Part shown: positions 30,626 through 38,579 of the stretch, piece after piece
How the letters are laid out: each line of letters begins with the position of its first letter
How positions within the stretch are numbered: position 1 is the stretch's first letter
Source of the DNA: Oscillospiraceae bacterium
GTDB taxonomy: Bacteria > Bacillota > Clostridia > Oscillospirales > Ruminococcaceae
NCBI GenBank assembly: GCA_017461245.1
Contig: JAFTYW010000043.1
Span: 1-46,178, forward strand
Direction of reading: 5' to 3'
DNA length: 46,178 nucleotides
The notes under the pieces: generated by a model
Databases searched by the model: none
The model's input: only the letters and a program-made list of their open reading frames with translations
What the model was told of the DNA's origin: nothing
Program-made: the position numbers and the translations under genes

Positions 30626-32233
30626 ATGGAAAAAACAATTAACATCGCAGGACACGAGATCACAGTAAAAAAACAGAGCGCGCCCCCTCTTTCAAAGGAG
30701 GAGACCGCCGTAATGCTCGAGGCGTTTAAGGCATACAGGGGCGCTAAGGACAAGGCGGACAGGAACGTTATTGAAAACGAAAACTGGTTTAAGGGCAACC
30801 ACTGGCAGTACATAGTCGGCTCTACGCAGGACGCTTCTTACAGACCTGCCGGCTCGTATCTCTTAAACGGCATCTGGAACAGACACGCCGACGCTATGGA
30901 TAACTATCCTCAGCCCCTCATTTTAGAGCGTGAGTCGGGCGACAGAGAGAGGGCGCAGAGCCTTTCCAAGATCGTTCCGATGGTGCTGCAGAAAAATGGC
31001 TTTAAGGAAACCTATTCTGACGTTTGGTGGTACAAGCTCAAACAAGGAAGCGGAGTTTACGGCGTTTTCTGGGACAACAGCTTAGAGAACGGGCTTGGCG
31101 ACATTTCGATAAAGAAAATTGACCTTTTGAGATTTTACAGCCAACCTTATATCGACGATATTCAGGACAGTAAATACATCTTTGTCCTTTCGCTTTGCGA
31201 CAGTAGCGAGGCGCTACGTCGTTATCCCAACGCCGACATAAAGAGCGGCGAGGACATAAGCCTTAAAAGCTATTTCGGCACAGAGGACTTAAGGGGCAGA
31301 GTGCTGATCATCGACTGCTACGAAAAGGCGGTAAACCAAAACGGCAAAACGGTTGTTCATCTTACCAAGATCATCGGCGAAAAGGCGGTCTATTCAAGTA
31401 AGACCGATCCTGTTTTGTGCGACAGCGGTCTTTACAACCACGGCCTTTATCCCTTTGTTGTTGACACCCTTATACCCGTCGAAGGCTCGCCCTTTGGTAT
31501 GGGAATGATAGACGTCGGCAAAAATGCTCAAGCGCAGATAGACAAGCTTGAGTATCTTATCGAGAGAAATGCTCTCATTTCCTCAAGACCGAGATTTTTG
31601 GTAAAGCGCGACGGCGGAATTGATCCAGAGAAGCTTTCTGATCTTTCGGTCGACTTTATCGAGTGCGACAGAAGCGTTGACGACAGTTCGGTGCGTCCTA
31701 TTCAAGCTCAGTCGCTGCCGCAGAGCGTTTTAACCTGCCGCGACAACAAGATAAGTGAGCTTAAAGAGGTTATCGGAAACCGAGATTTCTCGCAGGGCGA
31801 CACCGCCAAGGGTGTTACTGCCTATGCCGCCATCTCAGCTCTTCAGCAGGCGGGCAGCAAGCTAACTCGCGATGCCATAGATTCCTCCTACAGAGCCTAT
31901 TCGCAGGTGGTATATATGGTAATCGAGCTCATTTCGCAGTTCTATACAGAAAAGAGAAGCTTTCGCATAACTGGCGAGGACGGCTCTGTCGGTTACATAA
32001 CCGCAGGCTGTGCCGACGAGTTTTCTGCCGCAGTTTTTGACATCGAGGTTTCGGCATATAAAAAGAACGTCTTTGATTCCATCACCCACAACGAGCTTAT
32101 TATGGAGCTGTTTAAAAGCGGCGCTTTTAATAAGGAGAATTGCGAGGGTGCAAAGGCGGCACTTAACGCTATGGTGCTTGACAACAAGCAGGCGGTCATT
32201 CGCCTTCTTAATGAGCTGAAAGGAGAAAACTAA
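30626..32233 (+). CDS. Phage portal protein (P22 type)
   Basis: The 535-residue protein resembles P22-type portals, with an N-terminal NENWFKGNHWQYIVG segment, GSGVYGVFWDN, FGMGMIDVGKNAQAQIDKLEYLI and a helical crown/stem region (GVTAYAAISALQQAGSKLTRD). Twelve copies form the ring through which DNA enters the capsid and on which the head-completion proteins assemble. AAAAGGAGAAGG precedes the ATG. The next gene overlaps its end by no more than the stop codon. Confidence 0.92.
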   Translation: MEKTINIAGHEITVKKQSAPPLSKEETAVMLEAFKAYRGAKDKADRNVIENENWFKGNHWQYIVGSTQDASYRPAGSYLLNGIWNRHADAMDNYPQPLILERESGDRERAQSLSKIVPMVLQKNGFKETYSDVWWYKLKQGSGVYGVFWDNSLENGLGDISIKKIDLLRFYSQPYIDDIQDSKYIFVLSLCDSSEALRRYPNADIKSGEDISLKSYFGTEDLRGRVLIIDCYEKAVNQNGKTVVHLTKIIGEKAVYSSKTDPVLCDSGLYNHGLYPFVVDTLIPVEGSPFGMGMIDVGKNAQAQIDKLEYLIERNALISSRPRFLVKRDGGIDPEKLSDLSVDFIECDRSVDDSSVRPIQAQSLPQSVLTCRDNKISELKEVIGNRDFSQGDTAKGVTAYAAISALQQAGSKLTRDAIDSSYRAYSQVVYMVIELISQFYTEKRSFRITGEDGSVGYITAGCADEFSAAVFDIEVSAYKKNVFDSITHNELIMELFKSGAFNKENCEGAKAALNAMVLDNKQAVIRLLNELKGEN

Positions 32234-32914
32234 ATGGAAGAAAACAAAATATTAGATACAGACCCTGCCGAGAATGCAGACATTCTCTCCGTAAACGAGG
32301 GGACGCCCGAGGTAACGGAAAACGAGCAGGAGGTCTACCGCGTTTTTAAAACGCAGGAGGAGTTTCAGACCTGCATCGACAAGGCGCTTGGCAAGCGGCT
32401 TTTAAAGGCAAGGCAGACCGCCGAGGAGCTTGAAAGCACAAAAAGTTCCCTCGGTGCCTTGTTTGAAAGCTTTAACGTCAGCTCTGTAAGCGAGTTGTCT
32501 GAGGCTCTGAGAAGCGAGAAAAACGCGCAAAAAACGGAAACCACCGAGGTGATTTCTGCAGATGCTCTCCAAGGTGAGCTTAAACGGCTCGCCGAAAGCG
32601 AGGGCTCAATTTACGGCATCGGGCAGGCGGATGTCTTGCTCGCAGATGAGCGCTTTACGGCGCTGTTACAGAACGGATTTTCGGTAAAGCAGGCTTTTGA
32701 CGCTCTACACATCTCTGAGATTTTGGCTTTTGAGAGGCAGGAGCAGGAGCAAAGCATAATCCGCGAGATCCGATTAAGAGGGTTAAGGCCCGATGAGGCC
32801 GCCACATCCGGATACGGCAGCTTTTCAGCAACACTTGACCCAAGGAATTTATCAGAGGCGCAACGCGCCGACATAAGAGAAAGGGTAAGGCGCGGCGAGC
32901 GCATTACCTTTTAA
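32234..32914 (+). CDS. Scaffold-like capsid assembly protein
   Basis: The 226-residue protein is acidic and largely helical, with coiled-coil stretches (LLKARQTAEELESTKSSLG) and a positively charged C-terminus (RERVRRGERITF). It lies exactly between portal and major capsid protein, the usual place of the scaffold. Sequence identity is low, as is normal for scaffolds, so the call rests on position and composition. Confidence 0.8.
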   Translation: MEENKILDTDPAENADILSVNEGTPEVTENEQEVYRVFKTQEEFQTCIDKALGKRLLKARQTAEELESTKSSLGALFESFNVSSVSELSEALRSEKNAQKTETTEVISADALQGELKRLAESEGSIYGIGQADVLLADERFTALLQNGFSVKQAFDALHISEILAFERQEQEQSIIREIRLRGLRPDEAATSGYGSFSATLDPRNLSEAQRADIRERVRRGERITF

Positions 32915-32932
32915 AGAAGGAGAAATGATAAT

Positions 32933-34135
32933 ATGTCAGAATTTAACACAAATGTAACCACACAGAGCGGGGAAGGTCAGGAAATTTCCAGCGTAGAGAT
33001 GAAAACCTTTTACGACACCGAGCTTATCCGCAATGCAGAGCCTCTTTTAGTACATGACCGTTTCGGTCAGAAGCGCTCTATCCCCAAAAACGGCGGAAAG
33101 ACCATTGAGTTTAGAAAGCTCAATCCCTTTCCCAAGGCAAGCTCTCCTCTTACCGAGGGCGTGACCCCCGACGGCAAGAAGCTTGACTGGTCAAAGCACA
33201 GCGCAACCGTTAAGCAGTACGGCGACTATGTAACAGTTTCCGACGTTCTTGACTTAACCGCTGTTGATAACAACATCCTTGAGGCGACCGTTATCCTTGG
33301 CGACCAAGCGGGCAGAACTCTCGACACCGTTACCAGAGAGGTTATCAACGCCGGCACAAACGTTCAGTATGCGGCGGGCGAGATCTCTGCTCGCCATGAG
33401 ATTACCCGAGATTACACAATGACAGTTGCTGCTGTTAAAAAGGCTGTCAACACCCTCAAGAAAGGCCTTGCCAAGAAGATCAACGGCAGCTATATTGCCA
33501 TCATTCACCCTAATGTCGCTTACGACCTTATGAATGACAGCGAATGGCAGAGCGTTAAGGAGTACAATCCTCAGGATTGGTATGAGGGCGAGATCGGCAG
33601 AATTTTCGGCTGCCGCTTTATCGAAAGCAGTGAGGCCAAGGTGTTTAGGAGCGAGTCCCTTACTACAGACGGACGTCTTCTTATGGTTGGTGAAGAAGTT
33701 GACAAAGATGCAAACACAATCAGCGTAGACGGCGGATTTTCTCAGCCGGAGGCTGAGAGTCTTGTTGGCAAGTATCTGAGCATTGGCCCCGGATACTACA
33801 CAGTTGTTGCCGCTGATGCAAGCTCAGGAATACTTACTGTTGATGATATTCCCTCGGGCGCAGAGCTGTACGCTGGTATGGAGATCTTGTCGGGCAATGG
33901 CGGCTGTGGCGGAATCCCCGTTTATTCAACCCTGTTCATCGGTGCCGATGCTTACGGCGTTACCGAGGTTGAGGGCGGCGGACTTAAAACCATCATCAAG
34001 CAGCTTGGCTCTGCAGGCTCGGGCGACCCGCTCGACCAGAGAGCAACTGTTGGCTGGAAAGCTTTAAAAACTGCTGCAATTCTCTCTCAGCCTTTTATGG
34101 TAAGAGTAGAAACTGCAAGCTCTCTTGAAGACTAA
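32933..34135 (+). CDS. Major capsid protein, N4-gp56 family
   Basis: The 400-residue protein has the N-terminal pattern of N4-gp56 capsid proteins: MKTFYDTELIRNAEPLLVH, then FGQKRSIPKNGGKTIEFRK and PLTEGVTPDGKKLDW. HK97-like fold is expected. A GGAGAA site precedes the ATG. A short insertion near residues 250-315 (YLSIGPGYYTVVAADASSG, then a GMEILSGNGG loop) could be a surface domain. The gene is intact, so capsids could in principle form. Confidence 0.93.
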   Translation: MSEFNTNVTTQSGEGQEISSVEMKTFYDTELIRNAEPLLVHDRFGQKRSIPKNGGKTIEFRKLNPFPKASSPLTEGVTPDGKKLDWSKHSATVKQYGDYVTVSDVLDLTAVDNNILEATVILGDQAGRTLDTVTREVINAGTNVQYAAGEISARHEITRDYTMTVAAVKKAVNTLKKGLAKKINGSYIAIIHPNVAYDLMNDSEWQSVKEYNPQDWYEGEIGRIFGCRFIESSEAKVFRSESLTTDGRLLMVGEEVDKDANTISVDGGFSQPEAESLVGKYLSIGPGYYTVVAADASSGILTVDDIPSGAELYAGMEILSGNGGCGGIPVYSTLFIGADAYGVTEVEGGGLKTIIKQLGSAGSGDPLDQRATVGWKALKTAAILSQPFMVRVETASSLED

Positions 34136-34186
34136 TTTTAATCGGGCGCGGCTATATGCCGCGCCTCTATAAAAAGGAGAAGCAAA

Positions 34187-34405
34187 ATGAAAAACAAAAA
34201 AACACAAGAGAAAAAAGTTAAAATCAAGCTCTTTTATGATGGACACAGCTACACCGATGATGTAACGGTTATCGTAAACGGCAAAACCTATATCATTCGC
34301 CGCGGAGTTGAGGTTGAGGTTCCGCTGTGCGTAAAGCTTGCACTCGATGACGCTGCCCATCAAGAAAGAGAGGCACAAAAATACATTGCATATATGCACA
34401 ACTAA
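34187..34405 (+). CDS. Small phage protein, unknown
   Basis: The 72-residue protein has a basic N-terminus and a short beta domain (VTVIVNGKTYIIRRGVEVEVP) ending in a helix. AAAAGGAGAAGC precedes the ATG. It sits between capsid and connector genes. It could be a head-decoration or completion protein, but no family is recognised. Confidence 0.7.
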   Translation: MKNKKTQEKKVKIKLFYDGHSYTDDVTVIVNGKTYIIRRGVEVEVPLCVKLALDDAAHQEREAQKYIAYMHN

Positions 34406-34425
34406 ATTAAAAAGGAGCAAAGCGT

Positions 34426-35049
34426 ATGACCACTGTGGACATTTTAATCACTCGGCTTCAGAATGATTTTGACTGCAGACTCACAACAAGTCAGATACTC
34501 AGTATTCTGAATACACTTGAAAGAAGGCTCGCGGTTGATATTGTCAGAAAAACACAGACAAGAACGTATGATGTCGAGCCCGGTAAAAAGATATATGAGC
34601 TTGATGTTGATGAAAGCTATGTAACCCGAGTTTTTGTAAATGGTCGAGAGATACAAAGGAGATATTCATATGTTTCTGATGGGTATATTTGCGAGTATGG
34701 ATGCATTGTCTTTTCAGAAGCTTTTGACAGTGGAGAAATTTATATTGAATATCTTGTGGTACCTGATGAGATTTATGAAGAGGATATAACCTATCGCACG
34801 CTTTTTCTCGGTTACGGACATGATGAGATTTATCTTTACCACATTCTATCGCGCGAGGCACTGATGAGCGGCAATATAGATATGCTCAACAATTACAGTC
34901 TGCTTTATGCAGAGGCGCTGAATGCTCTTAAGGCAGAAATAGCAAATGCTCCTAAGGGTGAGGCACCGCAGGACGAGACACCGAAGGACGAAACACCAGA
35001 GGACGAGGAGCAAAACTTCATAGCAACATCATATAAAAACATATGGTAG
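34426..35049 (+). CDS. Putative head-tail connector (adaptor) protein
   Basis: The 207-residue protein starts with a helical segment (TRLQNDFDCRLTTSQILSILN), a beta-rich middle and a helical end, followed by an acidic DETPKDETPEDE repeat tail. Position after the capsid gene and the overall layout suggest a gp6/P22 gp4-type adaptor that binds the portal. Sequence recognition is weak. Base composition is somewhat more A/T-rich than its neighbours. Confidence 0.62.
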   Translation: MTTVDILITRLQNDFDCRLTTSQILSILNTLERRLAVDIVRKTQTRTYDVEPGKKIYELDVDESYVTRVFVNGREIQRRYSYVSDGYICEYGCIVFSEAFDSGEIYIEYLVVPDEIYEEDITYRTLFLGYGHDEIYLYHILSREALMSGNIDMLNNYSLLYAEALNALKAEIANAPKGEAPQDETPKDETPEDEEQNFIATSYKNIW

Positions 35050-35060
35050 GAGGTGGGAAA

Positions 35061-36467
35061 ATGTTTGTTTTTCCAAAACTTAACGAAATAAAGCGGCAAA
35101 GTCTTACCATAAACGAGTTTATGGGTCTTGACAAGCGTCCCAATGCGGCATTTAACTCGCTTTCATATACTGCGGGAATATCGTCAAAGTATTTTCCCGC
35201 ACTTACAACAAGAAAGGGGCGCAGAATCGTTTTCGGTGTGCCGAACGGAGAAAAGATAACCGGAATTTTCAGTTTTGACAAGGCATATCTTACAACGAGC
35301 TATGCAGGCAGCACCAGACTTTATTATGGCGATGATTTTTCCTCGCTTTCCTGCATTTACACCGCAGGTAATGACGATGTGTCAAGCTCAATGTTCTGCG
35401 TTTTTGACGGACTGGTCTGCCTTTTTAATCTTAAAACTACTGACAGCAGCCAGAACGCGATGGCTTCATCCATAACAGCAATAGATATGCCAACAAGGTT
35501 TTCTGCTCCTGTTTTTAACGATATAACTGTATACAAAAACAGAGTTTTTGGTTGCAGACGAAAGCAGATACGAGCTTGTGCCGATGACGATGTCTATGAG
35601 TGGGATTACACTAAAACCCCTGAAATAGCAGGGAACAGAGCGTACTTTAAGTCTGTTGAAACAAAGTCGAAATTTACCGCCTGCATCACGTACAAGGATC
35701 ACGCTATGTTTTTTACGGAGAATGAGGTTTTTGAGCTCTGTGGTGACGATGCGGACAGCTTTAATATTTACAAAATCGCAGATTTAGGCTGTGTAAACCG
35801 CTTTGCAGTTTGCGAGGTTGGCGGTGTTCTTTACTTTCTCTCAAAGGAGGGAGTTGTCAGGTATGACGGCAGCAGCATTTCGCTGATCTCCGACGCTATA
35901 TGTGACGTCAGCACCGACAACTCAAAGGCGGTCCTCGGCGGCGGTAGAGACATTCTCTATGTAAAAATAGCAGGCAAGTCGAATGAGTGTATCTACACCT
36001 ATAACACCGAAAAAAAGCTTTGGGCAAGAGATGGGCTTTTTTTAGGCACCGGCTCAGCTTTTTACAACGGGAAGTTGTATTTTACCGACGGATATTATGT
36101 CTATAAAATGGATACCTCATACGAGGATGAGCCGACAGATAACGACGGCAACTCTTTTTATTGGGAGGCGGTAACTCAGGATATTCATCTTGACACACCG
36201 AGAAAAAAGCAGGCATCTAAGCTGGGCATTTACATAAAGCGCGCCATAGCAGGCAGAGTTGAGGTAGCTATTTCTTACGATAACGGCGGTTTTCAGACCC
36301 TTGGAAGCTTTTTTACAGAGGGCGGCAAAACCATTTGTATTCCGCTCCCGAACACAAAGAGCGAGAAAATAAAAATAAAGGTTTACGGCTGGGGCGAGGC
36401 TCAGATAGATTACATAAACTTCAGCTATACCTTGGGAGGAGAATGCAGATGGCAGCAGAGTCAGTAG
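35061..36467 (+). CDS. Beta-propeller-like head-completion/stopper protein
   Basis: The 468-residue protein has repeating strand motifs (FFTENEVFELCGDD, YFLSKEGVVRYDGSS, ILYVKIAGKSNECIYTY, YFTDGYYVYKMD) suggesting a beta-propeller, as in P22 gp10-type DNA-stabilisation proteins of short-tailed phages. The ATG at 35061 has an AGGAGGTGGG site and is preferred over the ATG at 35043. It may form the final plug or short tail base below the connector. No tail tube, tape measure or fibre gene follows. Confidence 0.68.
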   Translation: MFVFPKLNEIKRQSLTINEFMGLDKRPNAAFNSLSYTAGISSKYFPALTTRKGRRIVFGVPNGEKITGIFSFDKAYLTTSYAGSTRLYYGDDFSSLSCIYTAGNDDVSSSMFCVFDGLVCLFNLKTTDSSQNAMASSITAIDMPTRFSAPVFNDITVYKNRVFGCRRKQIRACADDDVYEWDYTKTPEIAGNRAYFKSVETKSKFTACITYKDHAMFFTENEVFELCGDDADSFNIYKIADLGCVNRFAVCEVGGVLYFLSKEGVVRYDGSSISLISDAICDVSTDNSKAVLGGGRDILYVKIAGKSNECIYTYNTEKKLWARDGLFLGTGSAFYNGKLYFTDGYYVYKMDTSYEDEPTDNDGNSFYWEAVTQDIHLDTPRKKQASKLGIYIKRAIAGRVEVAISYDNGGFQTLGSFFTEGGKTICIPLPNTKSEKIKIKVYGWGEAQIDYINFSYTLGGECRWQQSQ

Positions 36468-36598
36468 GACTTACAAAAATAGTTACCGACAGAAAGAGCA
36501 TTGAGGACATATACGGTCAGCTTGACCGCTTAAGGCGCGAGCTTGACCGCGCCTTAAGCGCTCTTGACAGGCGCATTAAAGCGTTAGAGGAAAAGTAA
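36449..36598 (+). CDS. Small coiled-coil protein overlapping the stopper-like gene
   Basis: The 49-residue protein overlaps the preceding gene by 19 bp. The ATG at 36449 is 9 nt from a GGGAGG site; the ATG at 36443 is too close to it. The sequence is helical with regular heptads (LDRLRRELDRALSALDRRIKAL). Function unknown; small coiled-coil proteins between head-completion and lysis genes occur in many phages. Confidence 0.68.
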   Translation: MAAESVGLTKIVTDRKSIEDIYGQLDRLRRELDRALSALDRRIKALEEK

Positions 36599-36614
36599 GC
36601 GAGGTGGAAGGAAA

Positions 36615-36917
36615 ATGGAGCTTCACGAAAGGGTGGCAAAGCTGGAGGCTGACGAGAAAAACATCTTTCATCAGCTTACAGAGATAAAGGACGAGGTCAA
36701 GGATATCCGCCGCCTTACAAACGCTGTTGAAAAGATTGCGGTCAAAACCGAGTCTATTGACAGTAAGGTCGATGAGATGGGCGCTCGCATCTCGGCGGTC
36801 GAAAGAGAGCCGAGCGACAGTTTTAAGCACTATAAAAGGCTTATTGCGGGGGCGGTCATCTCGGCGGCAGTAAGCAGTATCGTTGTTGCAATACTTGCGC
36901 TTGTTATGCAGGTTTAG
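36615..36917 (+). CDS. XhlA-like coiled-coil membrane protein
   Basis: The 100-residue protein has a long coiled coil (residues 1-65) and one C-terminal membrane span (AGAVISAAVSSIVVAILALVM). This matches the layout of phage haemolysin XhlA proteins that act with a holin in host lysis. A GAGGTGGAAGG site precedes the ATG. Confidence 0.72.
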   Translation: MELHERVAKLEADEKNIFHQLTEIKDEVKDIRRLTNAVEKIAVKTESIDSKVDEMGARISAVEREPSDSFKHYKRLIAGAVISAAVSSIVVAILALVMQV

Positions 36918-36943
36918 CATATTTTACTTAAAGGAGAGGTTTT

Positions 36944-37243
36944 ATGGAGATTTCAGCAGTTTTGGTTATGGCGGTCATCATAGAGGCTATTATAGCCTAT
37001 GTTAAGACCTGGGTAGTGGAAAAGAAGATCCAGTGGCAGCAGATCGTCGCGGTGCTGTTCGGTATTGTTATAAGCTTTGCCTACGGGCTTGACATTCCTG
37101 CTCTTGTGGGAATTGAAAGCGGCATAGCTTATGTTGGCAATGTGCTTACCGGAATTTTAATTTCCCGCGGCAGCAATTACATTCACGACCTTTATAAAAA
37201 CATAATTTCCAAGAAAAGCTTGGGGACAGGGGTGAAAGGCTGA
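36944..37243 (+). CDS. Putative holin
   Basis: The 99-residue protein has three hydrophobic segments and a basic C-terminus (KNIISKKSLGTGVKG). It lies just before the endolysin, with their stop and start overlapping (TGATG). Together with the XhlA-like protein this forms a lysis module. Holin families are too diverse for a named assignment. Confidence 0.78.
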   Translation: MEISAVLVMAVIIEAIIAYVKTWVVEKKIQWQQIVAVLFGIVISFAYGLDIPALVGIESGIAYVGNVLTGILISRGSNYIHDLYKNIISKKSLGTGVKG

Positions 37244-37878
37244 TGGCATCATATACCACCAATATCCCCGTAAACAATGTTTTTAATGTAACCGCCGTTT
37301 TCGGCCAGAGCGGCAGTATGTGGAAAAACGGACATAAGGGCGTTGACATCACCGCAGATAACAAAAGCCTTTATTCTATCTGCGACGGAGAGGTGACCGT
37401 CGTTGGCTGGGATGCAGACGGCTGGGGCAGATATGTTTCGATAAAGCCCAACGGCTTTGAGAGGATAAGGATCATTCTCTGCCATCTTGTTAAGGACAGC
37501 GTAAAGGTCAAGGTTGGTGATAAGGTGACAAGGGTTACCAAGATCGGAACTATGGGAACGACGGGAAACAGCACAGGCGTTCACGTTCACGTTGAAATGC
37601 GTGTTGATAATACAGCTGTTGATCCCACACCCTATATGCTCATTGCCAATAAAAAGGCAAGCGGGCTCGAAGACACCGATTACAAATTCAACTCAAGCGA
37701 TCAGAACGCCGCGCTCACAGCTGTTCTTGCCGCTTTTGACACAAAGAACTCGAGTGAGTCCTCGCACGCCGAGTGTGAAAAGAAGATAAAGAGTCTTGAG
37801 GCTGAGCTTGAAAGCGTCAAGGCAAAACTTTCGGCTGCCGAAAGTAAGATCCAAAATGTTAAAAAGATCATTGCATAA
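37243..37878 (+). CDS. M23-family endolysin
   Basis: The 211-residue protein has an N-terminal LytM/M23 zinc metallopeptidase domain with the HKGVD motif (His31, Asp35) and HVHVE (His114, His116), all zinc or catalytic positions present. The C-terminal 60 residues form a coiled coil (ECEKKIKSLEAELESVKAKL) that could mediate oligomerisation or wall binding. There is no signal peptide, so release through the holin is expected. It cuts peptidoglycan cross-bridges. It is the last gene of the cassette and is followed by a strong terminator. Confidence 0.9.
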   Translation: MASYTTNIPVNNVFNVTAVFGQSGSMWKNGHKGVDITADNKSLYSICDGEVTVVGWDADGWGRYVSIKPNGFERIRIILCHLVKDSVKVKVGDKVTRVTKIGTMGTTGNSTGVHVHVEMRVDNTAVDPTPYMLIANKKASGLEDTDYKFNSSDQNAALTAVLAAFDTKNSSESSHAECEKKIKSLEAELESVKAKLSAAESKIQNVKKIIA

Positions 37879-37905
37879 AAAAGGCGCCCGCAGGGCGCCT
37901 TTTTT
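37877..37905 (+). terminator. Terminator of the phage-like cassette
   Basis: GGCGCCC, loop GCA, GGGCGCC, with AAAAAA before and TTTTTT after the stem. Confidence 0.92.
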
Positions 37906-37906
37906 G

Positions 37907-37989
37907 AGGTAAGAAGTAATAGGTAAGAGGTAATAAGTGAAGGTTTTGCGCAAGCAAAACCCACCAAACTATTCACTCTTCACTTTTCA
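37907..37989. repeat. Short tandem repeat and hairpin after the cassette
   Basis: AGGTAAGAAGTAAT and AGGTAAGAGGTAAT lie in tandem (37907-37934). GGTTTTGC, loop GCAA, GCAAAACC (37942-37961) is a perfect hairpin. AAGTGAA at 37935-37941 has inverted partners TTCACT further on. No gene. Confidence 0.7.
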
Positions 37990-37991
37990 CT

Positions 37992-38019
37992 AAAAAAGCA
38001 CCCTTGCGGGTGCTTTTTT
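37992..38019. terminator. Terminator of rnpB
   Basis: AAAAAAGCACCC and GGGTGCTTTTTT around a TTGC loop, immediately past the 3' end of the RNase P RNA on the minus strand. The structure is symmetric and can act on both strands. Confidence 0.9.
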
Positions 38020-38027
38020 GCTTTTAT

Positions 38028-38372
38028 GGAGCTGTTCTGTAAGCCGGGTTCTGTCGAGTGTGGCAATCTATCTTGGATGCGCTGTTGCCAGGCACCTCTT
38101 CGCCATCCGAAGAAAAGAGGAGCGGGCAACCCCTTTTTGCCTTTTCTTCCATCGGATGTTGCTTCGGATAGGGTTTACACAGCGAGCTCAGTTACCTGCG
38201 CCCCGGTGGGCTCTTACCCCGCCTTTTCATCCTTACCTGCTTTCGCAGGCGGTTGTTTTCTGTTGCACTTTCCCTAAAGTCACCTTCGGCTGCCGTTAGC
38301 AGTTATCCCGCCCTGTGAAGCCCGGACTTTCCTCACAGGCAATAAAGCCTGCGCTGCCACACAAACAGCTCC
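38028..38372 (-). ncRNA. rnpB: RNase P RNA (bacterial type A)
   Basis: The 345-nt RNA is the catalytic part of RNase P, which cuts the 5' leader from tRNA precursors. On the minus strand the conserved GAGGAAAGTCCGGGC and AGGGAAAGTGCAACAGAAA segments, a GGGTAAGAGCCCACC-type core and the CAGAACCCGGCTTACAG 3' region are all present. The ends (GGAGCTGTT and AACAGCTCC) pair as P1. Layout is the ancestral A type rather than the Bacillus B type, as expected in many Clostridia. Confidence 0.96.
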
Positions 38373-38378
38373 GTAGAT

Positions 38379-38407
38379 ATTTTATCACAAACTAAAACAG
38401 AGGTCAA
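38379..38407 (-). promoter_or_regulatory. Promoter of rnpB
   Basis: Minus-strand TTGACC (38402-38407) and TAAAAT (38379-38384), 17-nt spacer. Confidence 0.88.
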
Positions 38408-38499
38408 ATATTATTTAAAATAGTAAAATAATGGCTTTTTTGCACGTGCTTGTGCAAAACCAACAAACAATATATGTAAAAATTAGTCAATATAATAGG

Positions 38500-38528
38500 T
38501 TTACTTTTTTGCCAAAAAGATTTATAAT
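38500..38528 (+). promoter_or_regulatory. Promoter of the second surface protein gene
   Basis: TTTACT (38500-38505) and TATAAT (38523-38528), 17-nt spacer. Confidence 0.7.
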
Positions 38529-38579
38529 TTTAGTGTGGATTATTATCTATGCACATAGCTATTTCAAAGGAGAAAGATT

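Noticed and set aside
28578..38030. Phage attachment-site direct repeats at the cassette ends
   Set aside because: I compared both flanks by eye and found no shared repeat. The AGGTAAGA tandem at 37907-37934 has no partner on the left.
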